From NCBI RefSeq assembly GCF_039537005.1, contig NZ_BAAAZR010000004.1, positions 62,001-126,000 of the forward strand: DNA of 64,000 bases, given 5' to 3'. A program made the position numbers and the translations under genes. Shown in pieces: positions 1 through 8,379 of this stretch (position 1 is its first letter; each line of letters starts with the position of its first letter). The stretch comes from Sphaerisporangium flaviroseum. Lineage in GTDB: Bacteria > Actinomycetota > Actinomycetes > Streptosporangiales > Streptosporangiaceae. The notes below the pieces were generated by a model that saw only the letters and a list, made by a program, of their open reading frames with translations, did not search any database and was not told the DNA's origin.

Positions 1-1
1 G

Positions 2-496
2 GCTTTGCTCGCGTTGACAGCTCCCAGCCCGCTGTCATATCGGAGACTGAGACCTGGCAACTGGAGTGCTGGACGAGCCGTGTTGGCCGACCAAGACCGT
101 GAAGCCCTGCTGAGGTTGCCTGCGACAGTTGACCGTGCGGGCCGAAACCCGGCGTCTCAGCTCAACCTTGAGTACCGAGCGGCGGATGCCACGGCCAACC
201 CGTGGATCGCCATGGGCGCGCTGGTCAGAGCGGGGCTCGAAGGGCTGCGCAACCGCTTGCCCATGCCGCCACTGGCCGGCGCGACCGTCAACGACCAACC
301 CGCGTCGCTCCAACCGGAGGATCTGCCCCGCTCCCTTCACGAGGCGCTGCAAGAGCTCGAAGCAGACGAGACGGTGACCGGCTGGCTGCCGCCGGACCTC
401 TTGACGACCTACCTCGCTGTCAAGCGGGAGGAACTCCAAGCGGTCGGTCATCTCGATGACGAAGCGCTATGCGCGGTCTATGCCGATGCGTACTGA
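2..496 (+). CDS. Glutamine-synthetase-like protein, C-terminal part (5' end outside the window)
   Basis: The reading frame is open from the first bases, so only the last ~165 residues are present. They carry the C-terminal half of a glutamine synthetase catalytic domain: the arginine-rich segment RRLRPGNWSAG, then NPASQLNLEYRAADATANP and IAMGALVRAGLEG, equivalent to the conserved 'R-x-P-D-x-T-A-N-P-Y' end of the GlnA active site. The divergence of this part suggests a GlnA3/PuuA-like gamma-glutamyl ligase acting on an amine rather than housekeeping GlnA; that is an inference. The gene overlaps the M20 amidohydrolase downstream by up to 41 bp, which suggests co-translation and perhaps a gamma-glutamyl-amide making and breaking pair. 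Confidence 0.8.
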   Translation, partial: ALLALTAPSPLSYRRLRPGNWSAGRAVLADQDREALLRLPATVDRAGRNPASQLNLEYRAADATANPWIAMGALVRAGLEGLRNRLPMPPLAGATVNDQPASLQPEDLPRSLHEALQELEADETVTGWLPPDLLTTYLAVKREELQAVGHLDDEALCAVYADAY

Positions 497-1718
497 ACCG
501 ATAACCTCGTGGGGTCAGCAGCTCCGCACAGCGCTGAGTGCGCAACTATCTGACGCCCTCATACTGCGCCGCGCCTTGCACGCTCGGCCCGAGCTGTCCG
601 GCCACGAAGAGGAGACCGCACGGGCTGTGGTCCGAGCACTCGGCACACCGCCTTCGGAACCGATCGCCGGCACCGGACGCCTGATTCGCATCGGCCCCGC
701 CGACGGCCCCTGTGTCGCTGTGCGGGCCGAACTCGACGCTTTGCCTCTGGTCGAAACCACCGGGGTAAGTTGGGCAGCGCCCGCGGGGAAAATGCACGCC
801 TGCGGGCACGACGTTCACATGGCTGCGCTGACGGCTCTGTGTCGTGCCGCTGCGACGGTCCCGCTGCCTGTCGGGCTGCTCGCTGTGCTCCAGCCCAGAG
901 AGGAATCTCTGCCCTCCGGAGCGTACGACATCGTTCGAGATCCGGCCTTCGTCGGCCATGATGTCCGTGCCGTCATCGGCGCACACGTGCAACCGGCTTT
1001 AGCCGAAGGCACGGTCGCCGCCGCTCCGGGCCCCGTCAACGCCGCAGTGGATGACTTCCTCATCCGCGTTACAGGCCACCCCGGGCACGCGGCCTATCCC
1101 CACCTGGTTCGTGATCCCATCTTGACGCTGGCCCAGATCATCGTCTCCATGCAGCAGATTGTGAGTCGGAGAACGGACCCGACGCACGCTGCGGTCGTGT
1201 CCGTAGGAGTCCTGCAATCCGGTACCGCCCCTGGCGTTGTCCCCGCAGAAGCGCTCGCACGGGGCACCCTTCGTACGCTCTCAGAGTCCGACCGCTCCGC
1301 ACTCCGCGTGGCCTTGACCGAGGTGGTTGTGAGCACAGGAACGGCGTATGGCTGTCAAGCGGAGATCGTGTTCACATCAGGTGAGCCTGCATTGGTCAAC
1401 GATGACCGGCTTGCCCGCGTGGCCGGCGCTCACCTCGAGAATGCCGGATTCTCTGTAGACACGCACTTGCGGTCGTGTGGGTCCGACGACTTTGCGTTCT
1501 ATTCAGAAGTTGCTCCGAGTTTGATGATGTTCGTGGGCGTCGATGGTCAGCCCGGAACCGGTCTCCATCACCCGGGCTTCCTACCCGGCGATCAGGCGGT
1601 TGGAGACACCGCCAAGGCGCTGTTGGCGGGGTATCTCGCCGGCTGCGTTCTTGTTCTTGAAGGGGATGCATCTACCGCGAACCCTCACCTCGTACATGCC
1701 GTTGGAGACGTGGAGTGA
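456..1718 (+). CDS. M20-family amidohydrolase (hippurate/N-acyl amino acid hydrolase type)
   Basis: A 420-aa cytoplasmic zinc/manganese amidohydrolase of the M20D type, which hydrolyses N-acyl or amide bonds of amino acids. Visible motifs in order: HACGHDVH (two metal ligands), QPREES (catalytic and ligand Glu), HPGHAAYPH in the dimerisation lid region, and the final ligand region GLHHPGF. Length is normal for the family. The start is uncertain: ATG at 456, 480 or 486 are all in frame, none has a good ribosome site, and all lie inside the preceding glutamine-synthetase-like gene, so translation is probably coupled to it. The substrate cannot be read from the sequence. Confidence 0.85.
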   Translation: MTKRYARSMPMRTEPITSWGQQLRTALSAQLSDALILRRALHARPELSGHEEETARAVVRALGTPPSEPIAGTGRLIRIGPADGPCVAVRAELDALPLVETTGVSWAAPAGKMHACGHDVHMAALTALCRAAATVPLPVGLLAVLQPREESLPSGAYDIVRDPAFVGHDVRAVIGAHVQPALAEGTVAAAPGPVNAAVDDFLIRVTGHPGHAAYPHLVRDPILTLAQIIVSMQQIVSRRTDPTHAAVVSVGVLQSGTAPGVVPAEALARGTLRTLSESDRSALRVALTEVVVSTGTAYGCQAEIVFTSGEPALVNDDRLARVAGAHLENAGFSVDTHLRSCGSDDFAFYSEVAPSLMMFVGVDGQPGTGLHHPGFLPGDQAVGDTAKALLAGYLAGCVLVLEGDASTANPHLVHAVGDVE

Positions 1719-1944
1719 GAGTGCGGGTGTCGAAAATTCGTCCGTGCAGGTCAGGCTAGCCTGGTACACCGGTATGGGGTATAGCTCAAATGTCAGCACC
1801 AACTCAGCACCGTGTTCGGAAGCGACGGGGACGAACGAGGAAAACGGGCATTTGGCTATCTGAACTGGAACGTTGTTCGGGGGGCGCTGATCCCTCGAAG
1901 GCTATCGCGTGATGACTGCATCAGGGCTGTGACGTGCGTAAACG

Positions 1945-3171
1945 TTACTGTACGGGCAGGCCGGTGACCGCGCGGCCGATGAGGAGGCGTTGGATTTCGC
2001 TGGTGCCCTCGAAGATGGTGTAGATCTTGGCGTCGCGGTGGAAGCGTTCTACGGGGTGTTCGCGGGTGTAGCCGGCGCCGCCGAGGATCTGGATCGCCTG
2101 GTCGGTCACCCAGACCGCCGTCTCCCCCGCCACAAGCTTGGACATCGAGCCCTCGGCCTGGTGGAACGTGCGGCCGTTGCGGGCCATCCAGGCCGCGCGC
2201 CAGGTCATGAGGCGGGCGATGTCGACCCGGGTCGCCATGTCGGCCAGCAGGAAGGCGATCGCCTGGTTCTCGCCGATCTTGCGGCCGAACTGCTCGCGCT
2301 CGCGGGCGTAGTCACGCGCGTACTCGTAGGCCGCCCGGGCGATACCCACGGCCATGGCGGCGACGGTCGGCCGGGTGGTCTCGAATGTGCGCATGGCGGC
2401 CTGTTCGCCGCTCTTGCCGCCTTCCCGTACGCGGGCCAGGCGGGCGTCCAGCTTCTCCTTGCCGCCGAGCAGGCAGCGGCCGGGGACGCGGACGTTGTCC
2501 AGGACGACCTCGGCGGTGTGGGAGGCGCGGATGCCGTGTTTCTTGAACTTCTGTCCCTGCGAGAGCCCGGGGGCGTCCGGCGGGATGACGAAGGACGCCT
2601 GGCCGCGCGTGCGGAGCCCCGGGTCGACCGATGCCACGACGACGTGCACGTTGGCGATGCCGCCGTTGGTCGCCCAGGTCTTGACGCCGTTGATCACCCA
2701 CTCGTCCTTAGCGGCGTCGTACTCGGCTCTGGTGCGGATAGAGCCCACATCCGAGCCCGCGTCGGGCTCGGAGGCGCAGAAGGCGCCGAGCTTGACGTCG
2801 TCGACGGTGCCGAACATCTGCGGGAGCCACTCCCCCATCTGCTCGGGTGTGCCGTTGGAGGAGAGCGCGGCGGCGGCCAGGCCGGTACCCACGATCGAGA
2901 GGCCGATGCCGGCGTCACCCCAGAAGAGCTCCTCGAACGCCACCGGAATGCCGAGGCCGCTCTTCTCGAACCACTGCTGGGCGAAGAAGTCCAGCGAGTA
3001 GAGCCCCACTTTGGCGGCTTCCTGGATGACGGGCCAGGGGGTTTCCTCGCGCTCGTCCCATTCGGCGCCGGCCGGGCGGATCACGGTGGCGGCGAACTCG
3101 TGAACCCAGTCGCGTACCTCGCGGACGTCATCGCTCATTTCCGGGCAGAAGTCGGTAGCGCTCTCAGCCAT
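1945..3171 (-). CDS. Acyl-CoA dehydrogenase
   Basis: A 408-aa FAD flavoenzyme that oxidises acyl-CoA to 2-enoyl-CoA, first step of a beta-oxidation-type spiral. It shows the N-terminal helical domain, the middle beta domain with FCASEPDAGSDVGS and KTWATNGG, and a C-terminal domain with REQFGRKIGENQAI and the FAD/active-site stretch YTIFEGTSEIQRL, whose Glu sits where the catalytic base is in many acyl-CoA dehydrogenases. The frame extends 17 codons further upstream, but ATG at 3171 is chosen because GAGGAG lies 8 nt before it. It is transcribed alone. The acyl substrate is not predictable from the sequence. Confidence 0.9.
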   Translation of the reverse strand: MAESATDFCPEMSDDVREVRDWVHEFAATVIRPAGAEWDEREETPWPVIQEAAKVGLYSLDFFAQQWFEKSGLGIPVAFEELFWGDAGIGLSIVGTGLAAAALSSNGTPEQMGEWLPQMFGTVDDVKLGAFCASEPDAGSDVGSIRTRAEYDAAKDEWVINGVKTWATNGGIANVHVVVASVDPGLRTRGQASFVIPPDAPGLSQGQKFKKHGIRASHTAEVVLDNVRVPGRCLLGGKEKLDARLARVREGGKSGEQAAMRTFETTRPTVAAMAVGIARAAYEYARDYAREREQFGRKIGENQAIAFLLADMATRVDIARLMTWRAAWMARNGRTFHQAEGSMSKLVAGETAVWVTDQAIQILGGAGYTREHPVERFHRDAKIYTIFEGTSEIQRLLIGRAVTGLPVQ

Positions 3172-3372
3172 TCGATAACTCCTCAGAGGGTCCTGAGCTG
3201 TGCCATATCTGGAAACGCCCACGCTAGCCAGGCGTTACCAACGGTAACACCCGACCCGCGGAAACCCTACCCGGAAGTAGCCACCCCCGCGCAACAGCCG
3301 CCGGAAATGCTGCCTACGCGTACAGGTGTCGAGTGCACCAGGGACGGAGGCAAGGGAAGGACGGAGGCAAGG

Positions 3373-3417
3373 AAAGGACGGCCGGGCCGGCTGACAGGGC
3401 CGGTCCGGCCGTCCTTT
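3373..3417. terminator. Long GC-rich inverted repeat between the LVIVD gene and the acyl-CoA dehydrogenase
   Basis: A perfect 13-bp inverted repeat, AAAGGACGGCCGG at 3373-3385 and CCGGCCGTCCTTT at 3405-3417, extendable through the loop by about six more pairs including one G-T. The right arm is also the beginning of the adjacent 40-bp repeat array. It lies upstream of the dehydrogenase promoter region on the minus strand and could end read-through transcription. The 200 bp between it and the dehydrogenase start show no gene. Confidence 0.5.
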
Positions 3418-3747
3418 GGAGGGGGTGGGGTGGAGTGACCACCCCGGCCGTCCTTTGCGAAGGGGTGGGGTGGCGGGACCACCCCCGCCGTTCTTTGGAG
3501 GGGGCGGGATGGCGGGACCACCCCGGCCGTCCTTTGCGAAGGGGCGGAGTGGCGGGACCACCCTGGTCGTCCTTTGCGAAGGGGCGGAGTGGCGGGACCA
3601 CCCTGGTCGTCCTTTGCGAAGGGGCGGAGTGGCGGGACCACCCTGGTCGTCCTTTGCGAAGGGGCGGAGTGGCGGGACCACCCCGGTCGTCCTTTGCGAA
3701 GGGGCGGAGTGGCGGGACCACCCCGGTCGTCCTTTGCGAAGGGGCGG
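3411..3747. repeat. Nine-copy tandem repeat, period about 40 bp
   Basis: Copies start at 3411, 3450, 3490, 3529, 3569, 3609, 3649, 3689 and 3729, each beginning with GTCCTTTG followed by GCGAAGGGG and then a GGCGGGACCACC segment. Copies 4-8 are nearly identical, which points to recent expansion. Each unit holds two small hairpins (CCTT-TGCG-AAGG and GACCA-CCC-TGGTC). Because 40 is not a multiple of 3, all three minus-strand frames stay open with the same 40-residue period, so the long open frames here are by-products and not genes. This array is the main content of the 3172-3808 intergenic stretch. Confidence 0.9.
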
Positions 3748-3769
3748 GGACGCGCCGGGGCGCGTCCCC
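3746..3769 (-). terminator. Likely terminator of the LVIVD-repeat gene
   Basis: A perfect 9-bp stem, GGGGACGCG at 3746-3754 and CGCGTCCCC at 3761-3769, with a 6-nt loop, 40 nt past the stop codon of the minus-strand gene that ends at 3809. No U-tract follows, as is common in actinomycetes. Confidence 0.6.
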
Positions 3770-3808
3770 GGGTCAGGGTCCGATGGGTCTCGGAGCCTTG
3801 GGTTCCGG

Positions 3809-5224
3809 TTAGTCCTCGTCGCTCCAGGTCCAGTGGCCGTGGCCGCGGTCGCGGTACGAGCCCTGGGTCTGGACGTTCAGGCGGTCGACGTGGACCCTCT
3901 TGGCGTGCTCGGTGCGCCGATCGTTGATCTTGATGACGTCCAAGCCCTTGTTGAAGTCACTCGCGTAGATGTAGCCGTTGTAGTAGTAGGCGGACCAGAA
4001 GCCGCCGCCGCCCTCGGAGGCCGGGCCACGCTCGAAGTAGCCGATCTCCGCGGGGTGGGCCGAGTCGGTGAAGTCCCAGATCGAGGCGCCGCCCTGGTAC
4101 CAGGCCTGGACCATGATGTCGCGGCCCTTGACCGGGATGAGCGAGCCGTTGTGGGCGACGCAGTTCTCCGAGTCCGCCTGGTAGCGGGGGATCTTGTAGT
4201 AGTTCTTGAACACGAGCTGGCCGTTGACCAGGTCGTAGATGGCGTCGGCGCCATGGGTCGGGCCGTTGGCCTCGTTGCAGGTGGCCTGCCCGCCGCCGCC
4301 GAGTTCGTCGGTGAAGATGACCTTGGTCCCGGCGTTGTTGAAGGTGGCCGAGTGCCAGAACGCGAAGTTCGGGTCCGTGACCCTCGCCGTCACCTTCGGG
4401 TTCTCCGGGTCCTTGATGTCGAACAGCACGCCGTCACCCATGCAGGCGCCGGCCGCGATGCCCTTCTCCGCGTACGCGGTGATGTCGTGGCAGCCGCTGG
4501 TCGGCAGCAGCAGGTTGGGCTGGGTGTGGTTGCCGCCGTCGGGGAACACGACGGGGGTCGCCACCACCGCGGCCGAGGTCGGGTCGCGGAGCGGCACCTT
4601 GACGATCGAGATCTTGTCGTGTGGCGGCTGGCAGTCGGGGAAGGTCGCCGAGGGGTTGTACGAGGAGATGTACAGGTAGACGTTCCCGCGCCTCTTGTCC
4701 GGGATCAACGTGTGCGTGTGGGAACCACAGGCGGTCTCGACCGACTTGATGTACCTGGGGTTCGCCTTGTCGCTCACGTCGAAGATGCGGATGCCTTCCC
4801 AGGAGCTCTTCTCCGACGCGACAAGCGGGGTGCTGGCGCAGGAGTCGTCGCTCCGCGGGTAGTCGACCGACGCGAACAGCAGGTCGCCGTAGACGGACAA
4901 GTCCATCTGCGATCCCGGGCAGACCACCGAGCTGACCGCGGTCGCCTTCTTGGGATTCTTGATGTCATAGATGGAGAAGCCGCCGTAGTTTCCCACGTAG
5001 GCGTAGTCGCCCTGGAAGGCGATGTCGGTGTTGATGGTGGCGGCGATGGCTGCCGGCTTCGGTACGTTCGCCACGTGCTCGACGTTGGGGCTCATGACGA
5101 TCTGATCGGTACCCGGGATGTCCGCTGCCTGAGCGGGTATCGCCGACAGCACCAACGCCGCCGCCGAACCCACGAGAACGAGGAACCGGCCGGCAAGGCC
5201 GCCTCTGCGGGGGATGGACAACAC
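3809..5224 (-). CDS. Secreted LVIVD-repeat beta-propeller protein
   Basis: A 471-aa protein with a Sec signal peptide (positively charged MLSIPRRGG, hydrophobic core, cleavage near AIPAQA-AD at residue ~33), so it acts outside the membrane. The body is made of LVIVD-type repeats such as YAYVGNYGGFSIYDIKNPKK, LLFASVDYP, GIRIFDVSDKANPRYIKSV and GGASIWDFTDSAHPAEIGYF, which in this family fold as a beta-propeller of unknown function. Six or more cysteines probably form disulfides. The GTG start at 5224 has AAGGAGGG 8 nt upstream. It is divergent from a DUF305 lipoprotein gene, sharing a 180-bp promoter region. Confidence 0.85.
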   Translation of the reverse strand: MLSIPRRGGLAGRFLVLVGSAAALVLSAIPAQAADIPGTDQIVMSPNVEHVANVPKPAAIAATINTDIAFQGDYAYVGNYGGFSIYDIKNPKKATAVSSVVCPGSQMDLSVYGDLLFASVDYPRSDDSCASTPLVASEKSSWEGIRIFDVSDKANPRYIKSVETACGSHTHTLIPDKRRGNVYLYISSYNPSATFPDCQPPHDKISIVKVPLRDPTSAAVVATPVVFPDGGNHTQPNLLLPTSGCHDITAYAEKGIAAGACMGDGVLFDIKDPENPKVTARVTDPNFAFWHSATFNNAGTKVIFTDELGGGGQATCNEANGPTHGADAIYDLVNGQLVFKNYYKIPRYQADSENCVAHNGSLIPVKGRDIMVQAWYQGGASIWDFTDSAHPAEIGYFERGPASEGGGGFWSAYYYNGYIYASDFNKGLDVIKINDRRTEHAKRVHVDRLNVQTQGSYRDRGHGHWTWSDED

Positions 5225-5305
5225 GCAGGAACCCTCCTTGGGAATTAATGCCTCAGGAGAACATAGATGGGTAGATTTTCTCCCAGACCGGAAGTGTTAG
5301 CCATA

Positions 5306-5375
5306 GTGCACCCTGTCAGGAAAAGATTCCGACATGCCGTCCTTACCGAAATGTCTCCTGCGAGTTAGGGTGCAC
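5306..5375. promoter_or_regulatory. Spaced inverted repeat in a divergent promoter region
   Basis: GTGCACCCT (5306-5314) and its exact complement AGGGTGCAC (5367-5375) flank 52 bp of relatively AT-rich DNA between the divergent LVIVD and DUF305 genes. This could be a pair of half-sites for one regulator of both genes or a looping element. No regulator gene is adjacent, so the role is inferred only from position and symmetry. Confidence 0.35.
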
Positions 5376-5405
5376 CCGCACAACCACAGATCCCAAGGAG
5401 GCCGG

Positions 5406-6038
5406 GTGCGCGCCGCGCTCGTCGTTGTCATCGGTACGGCCGCACTGACCCTGGCCGGTTGCGCGGGCAGCCCCGCGACCCCGTCGGCCCAGTCCACCGT
5501 CCCTGTGATCGTCCCTGGTAAACCGGGTGAGACGGCCAGAACACTCGGCCCGGGCGAGACCGTGACCCCGGTCCCCTCCCCCACGGCCAACGCCGCGGAC
5601 GTGGTCTTCATGCAGGACATGATCGTCCATCACCGCCAGGCGCTCGACATGAGCACCGCGGCCTCGACCCGCGCGGCCTCCGCCGAGGTCAAGCGGCTGG
5701 CGTCGCGGATCGCGGCCACGCAGGGGCCCGAGATCAACGCGATGATCCGATGGCTGCGCCAGCAGGGGCAGCGCGTTCCCGACCACCACGCCAAGCACGA
5801 CGCCATGCCGGGCATGGCGACTCCCGAGCAGCTCACCGCCCTCAAGGCGGCGGCCGGAGCCGACTTCGACCGCCTCTACATCCAGCTCATGACCGCCCAC
5901 CACATGGGCGCCATCACGATGGCCGCCGACGAGATGGAAAAGGGCGCCCACATCATCGTCCAGGAGCTGGCCCAGGACATATCGGTCTCCCAGGCCGCCG
6001 AGGTCAACCGCATGCAGCGGATCAAGGTGGGCGGCTGA
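5406..6038 (+). CDS. DUF305 lipoprotein
   Basis: A 210-aa exported protein. The frame opens at 5334, but GTG at 5406 is preferred because AAGGAGG lies just upstream and it places a signal peptide ending in the lipobox LAGC at the N terminus, so the mature protein should be lipid-anchored. The body carries the DUF305 hallmarks: MQDMIVHHRQALDMS, then a second paired-His block LMTAHHMGAITMA. Between them lie further His/Met residues (PDHHAKHDAMPGM). DUF305 is a ferritin-like four-helix fold of poorly known function, often near metal-handling genes; copper or other metal binding is inference from the His/Met content. Confidence 0.85.
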   Translation: MRAALVVVIGTAALTLAGCAGSPATPSAQSTVPVIVPGKPGETARTLGPGETVTPVPSPTANAADVVFMQDMIVHHRQALDMSTAASTRAASAEVKRLASRIAATQGPEINAMIRWLRQQGQRVPDHHAKHDAMPGMATPEQLTALKAAAGADFDRLYIQLMTAHHMGAITMAADEMEKGAHIIVQELAQDISVSQAAEVNRMQRIKVGG

Positions 6039-6106
6039 AGCACCCCGCCCTGCCTGCACCGGCCCCGGAACAGATCGCGGCGAAACCGGAGTATTAGGGT
6101 GGCGGC

Positions 6107-7153
6107 GTGCATCTCATGGCGTTGCCGTACCCCATCGTCCAGGCGCCTCTGGCGGGCGGTCCGTCCACTCCGGAGCTGGCCGCGGCGGTCTCGGACGCGG
6201 GCGGGCTCGGGTTCCTGGCCGCCGGATACCGCTCGGCCGAGGACCTTCGGGCGGACATCAAGAAGGTACGGGCGCACACCCGCGCGCCGTTCGGCGTCAA
6301 CCTGTTCGTGCCCACCTCCGATCCGGTCGACCAGGCGGCCGTGGACCTCTACGCGGCGAAGCTGCGCGGGGAGGCCGAGCGCTCCGGCGTGGACCTCGGG
6401 GTGCCGAGGGATGACGACGACGGCTGGCAGGCCAAGCTCGCCGTCGTCGCGGAGGAGCGGATCGCGGTGGTGTCGTTCACCTTCGGGTTGCCGTCGCGCG
6501 CGGTCATCGAGGGGGTACGCGACTCCGGGGCGTACGTCATGGTGACGGTCACCACCCCCGGCGAGGCGGCGGCCGCGCACCAGGCCGGAGCCGACGCCCT
6601 GGTGGCCCAGGGCATCGAGGCGGGCGGCCACCGCGGCGGGTTCACCGACGACTCGGGCGACTACGGGCTGCTGGTCCTCCTGCGGCTGGTGCTGCGGAGC
6701 ACGCCGCTGCCCGTGGTGGCCGCGGGCGGGATCGCCGACGGCGAGGGGATCGCCGCGGTCCTGGCCGCCGGAGCCGTGGCCGCCCAGCTCGGCACCGCGT
6801 TCCTGCGCTGCCCCGAGGCCGGGACGAGCGCGGCCCACCGCGAGGCGCTGAGCTCGTACGACCGTACGGCGGTGACCCGCGCGTTCACCGGACGGCGGGC
6901 CAGGGGGCTGGTCAACCGGTTCCTTGAGGAGTACGACGATGACGCTCCCTCGGCGTACCCGCAGGTTCACCAGCTGACCGCTCCCCTGCGGGCGGCGGCC
7001 AGGAAGTCCGGTGACGCCGGGACGATCAACCTGTGGGCGGGGCAGGGGCATCGGCTCAGCGAGGAGGTGCCCGCCGGCGAGCTCGTACGACGGCTCGGGA
7101 CCGAGGCGCGGGAGGCCCTCACGCGAGCCACCCGCCGTCCCTTCGGGCACTGA
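6107..7153 (+). CDS. Nitronate monooxygenase / 2-nitropropane dioxygenase family FMN enzyme
   Basis: A 348-aa TIM-barrel flavoprotein with the N-terminal YPIVQAPLAGGPSTPELAAAVSDAGGLG, the central QGIEAGGHRGG phosphate-binding loop with the family histidine, and VVAAGGIADGEGIAAVLAAGA, which binds the FMN phosphate. Members oxidise nitronates or act as generic FMN oxidoreductases; the substrate is open. Start is GTG at 6107. The last codons and stop lie inside a 35-bp repeat that continues past the gene, so the C-terminal TRRPFGH sequence is itself the first repeat copy. Confidence 0.85.
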   Translation: MHLMALPYPIVQAPLAGGPSTPELAAAVSDAGGLGFLAAGYRSAEDLRADIKKVRAHTRAPFGVNLFVPTSDPVDQAAVDLYAAKLRGEAERSGVDLGVPRDDDDGWQAKLAVVAEERIAVVSFTFGLPSRAVIEGVRDSGAYVMVTVTTPGEAAAAHQAGADALVAQGIEAGGHRGGFTDDSGDYGLLVLLRLVLRSTPLPVVAAGGIADGEGIAAVLAAGAVAAQLGTAFLRCPEAGTSAAHREALSSYDRTAVTRAFTGRRARGLVNRFLEEYDDDAPSAYPQVHQLTAPLRAAARKSGDAGTINLWAGQGHRLSEEVPAGELVRRLGTEAREALTRATRRPFGH

Positions 7154-7235
7154 GAACTCGAATGACCCGCCGTCCATTCGGGCACTGAGAGCTCGAACCG
7201 CCCGCCGTCCTTCGCGGCCACTCAAAGCCCGAGCC
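7130..7235. repeat. Three tandem copies (35 bp) of the 3' end of the nitronate monooxygenase gene
   Basis: Copies start at 7130, 7165 and 7200. Each begins (A/G)CCCGCCGTCC and the first two continue with a TTCGGGCACTGAG segment that contains the real stop codon (copy 1) and a dead copy of it (copy 2). The third is more diverged. This is a gene-end duplication of the sort also seen at about 14.95, 20.7 and 27.8 kb. Confidence 0.85.
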
Positions 7236-7329
7236 CGTCGAGCGGAGCGATGCTTTTCTTCGCCGCGTGACGTCATACCTCCCGACAGGCTTGTCGGGCA
7301 GGGTGTCGTACGACGGTGGAGGATGGATC

Positions 7330-8379
7330 ATGGGCATGGTTGAGACCGGGCCGACCCGTGCGGAAGACGGCGCGGTCGTGGCCGCGGCGCTGGCGGGTGA
7401 CGAGCCGGCGTTCGAGGTGCTCGTCGGGAACCACCGGCGGGAGCTGCAGGTGCATTGCTACCGGATGCTCGGCTCGTTCGAGGACGCGGAGGATCTGGTC
7501 CAGGAGACGTTCCTGCGCGCGTGGCGCCGGCGCGAGACCTTCCAGGGCCGCTCCACGTTCCGCGCGTGGCTGTACCGGATCGCCACGAACGCGTGCCTGG
7601 ACCACCTGGAGCGCCATCCGCGCCGGCCGGGCCCGCGTCCGGAGCCGGTGCTGGCGGATCCCGGCACGCCGCCGCCGGCGTATTCGGCCGGAGTCCTGTG
7701 GTTGCAGCCGTATCCCGACCGCCTGCTGGAGCCCGTCGCGCACAGGGACGCGGAGCCGGACTCCACGGTCGTCGCCAAGGAGACGATCGAGCTGGCCTTC
7801 CTCGCGGCGATCCAGCACCTGCCGCCCAGGCAACGGGCGGTGCTGATCCTGCGCGACGTGCTCGGCTGGTCGGCCAAGGAGACCGCCGCGCTGCTGGAGA
7901 CCAGCGTCACCGCGGTGAAGAGCGCGTTGCAGCGGGCCAGGCCGGCGCTGAGGGAGCACCTGCCCCCGCGGCGGTCGGAGTGGGCGCCGTCCAAGGACCC
8001 GACGCAGGAGGAGCGCGCGGTGCTGCAGCGCTACATCGACGCCATCGAACAGGCCGATCCCGCCCTGCTCGCGACGTTGCTGCGCGAGGACGCCTGGCAG
8101 ACGATGCCGCCGCGGCCGTTCTGGATCCTGGGCGGCAAGGCGATCGTCGAGGCGTGGAGAGGGGCCATGGTCGGCCCCGAAGCGTGGGGCGACTGGCGGG
8201 TCCTGCCCGTCTACGCGAACCGGCAGCCGGCGGCCGCCGCGTATCTCCGGCGGCCGGGCGAGCAGGTTTTCAGCCCTTCCTGGCTCGGCGTCCTGCGGGT
8301 CGAGGACGGTGTGATCACCCAGATCACGACCTTCGGCGGCGACCTGTTCCCCCTCTTCGATCTTCCGCCGACGCTGTGA
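7330..8379 (+). CDS. ECF-type RNA polymerase sigma factor with C-terminal SnoaL-like domain
   Basis: A 349-aa ECF sigma factor of the large, anti-sigma-independent type (SigG/SigJ-like). Region 2 is visible as DAEDLVQETFLRAWRRRETFQGRSTFRAWLY (split here only by my quotation: DAEDLVQETFLRAW then FRAWLYRIATNACLDHLE), region 4 as LPPRQRAVLILRDVLGWSA and VTAVKSALQRAR, followed by an NTF2/SnoaL-like domain from about residue 220 that in this class modulates activity. The frame opens at 7267, but ATG at 7330 has GGAGG 7 nt upstream. A perfect hairpin, CCCGAC/GTCGGG at 7281-7298, precedes it. The stop overlaps the next gene's GTG (GTGA). Confidence 0.9.
   Translation: MGMVETGPTRAEDGAVVAAALAGDEPAFEVLVGNHRRELQVHCYRMLGSFEDAEDLVQETFLRAWRRRETFQGRSTFRAWLYRIATNACLDHLERHPRRPGPRPEPVLADPGTPPPAYSAGVLWLQPYPDRLLEPVAHRDAEPDSTVVAKETIELAFLAAIQHLPPRQRAVLILRDVLGWSAKETAALLETSVTAVKSALQRARPALREHLPPRRSEWAPSKDPTQEERAVLQRYIDAIEQADPALLATLLREDAWQTMPPRPFWILGGKAIVEAWRGAMVGPEAWGDWRVLPVYANRQPAAAAYLRRPGEQVFSPSWLGVLRVEDGVITQITTFGGDLFPLFDLPPTL

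Noticed and set aside
1543..1863. Small ORFs around the M20 stop and in 1719-1944
   Set aside because: They overlap the M20 gene out of frame, and the intergenic part shows no coding bias, ribosome site or clear hairpin.
3411..3747. Possible CRISPR array
   Set aside because: Units are directly adjacent with no unique spacers, and no cas genes are present.
3416..5248. A 610-codon plus-strand ORF and several repeat-rich minus-strand ORFs at 3235-3721
   Set aside because: They are open only because of GC-rich codon bias on the opposite strand and the 40-bp repeat; the minus-strand LVIVD gene with a signal peptide and ribosome site is the real gene.
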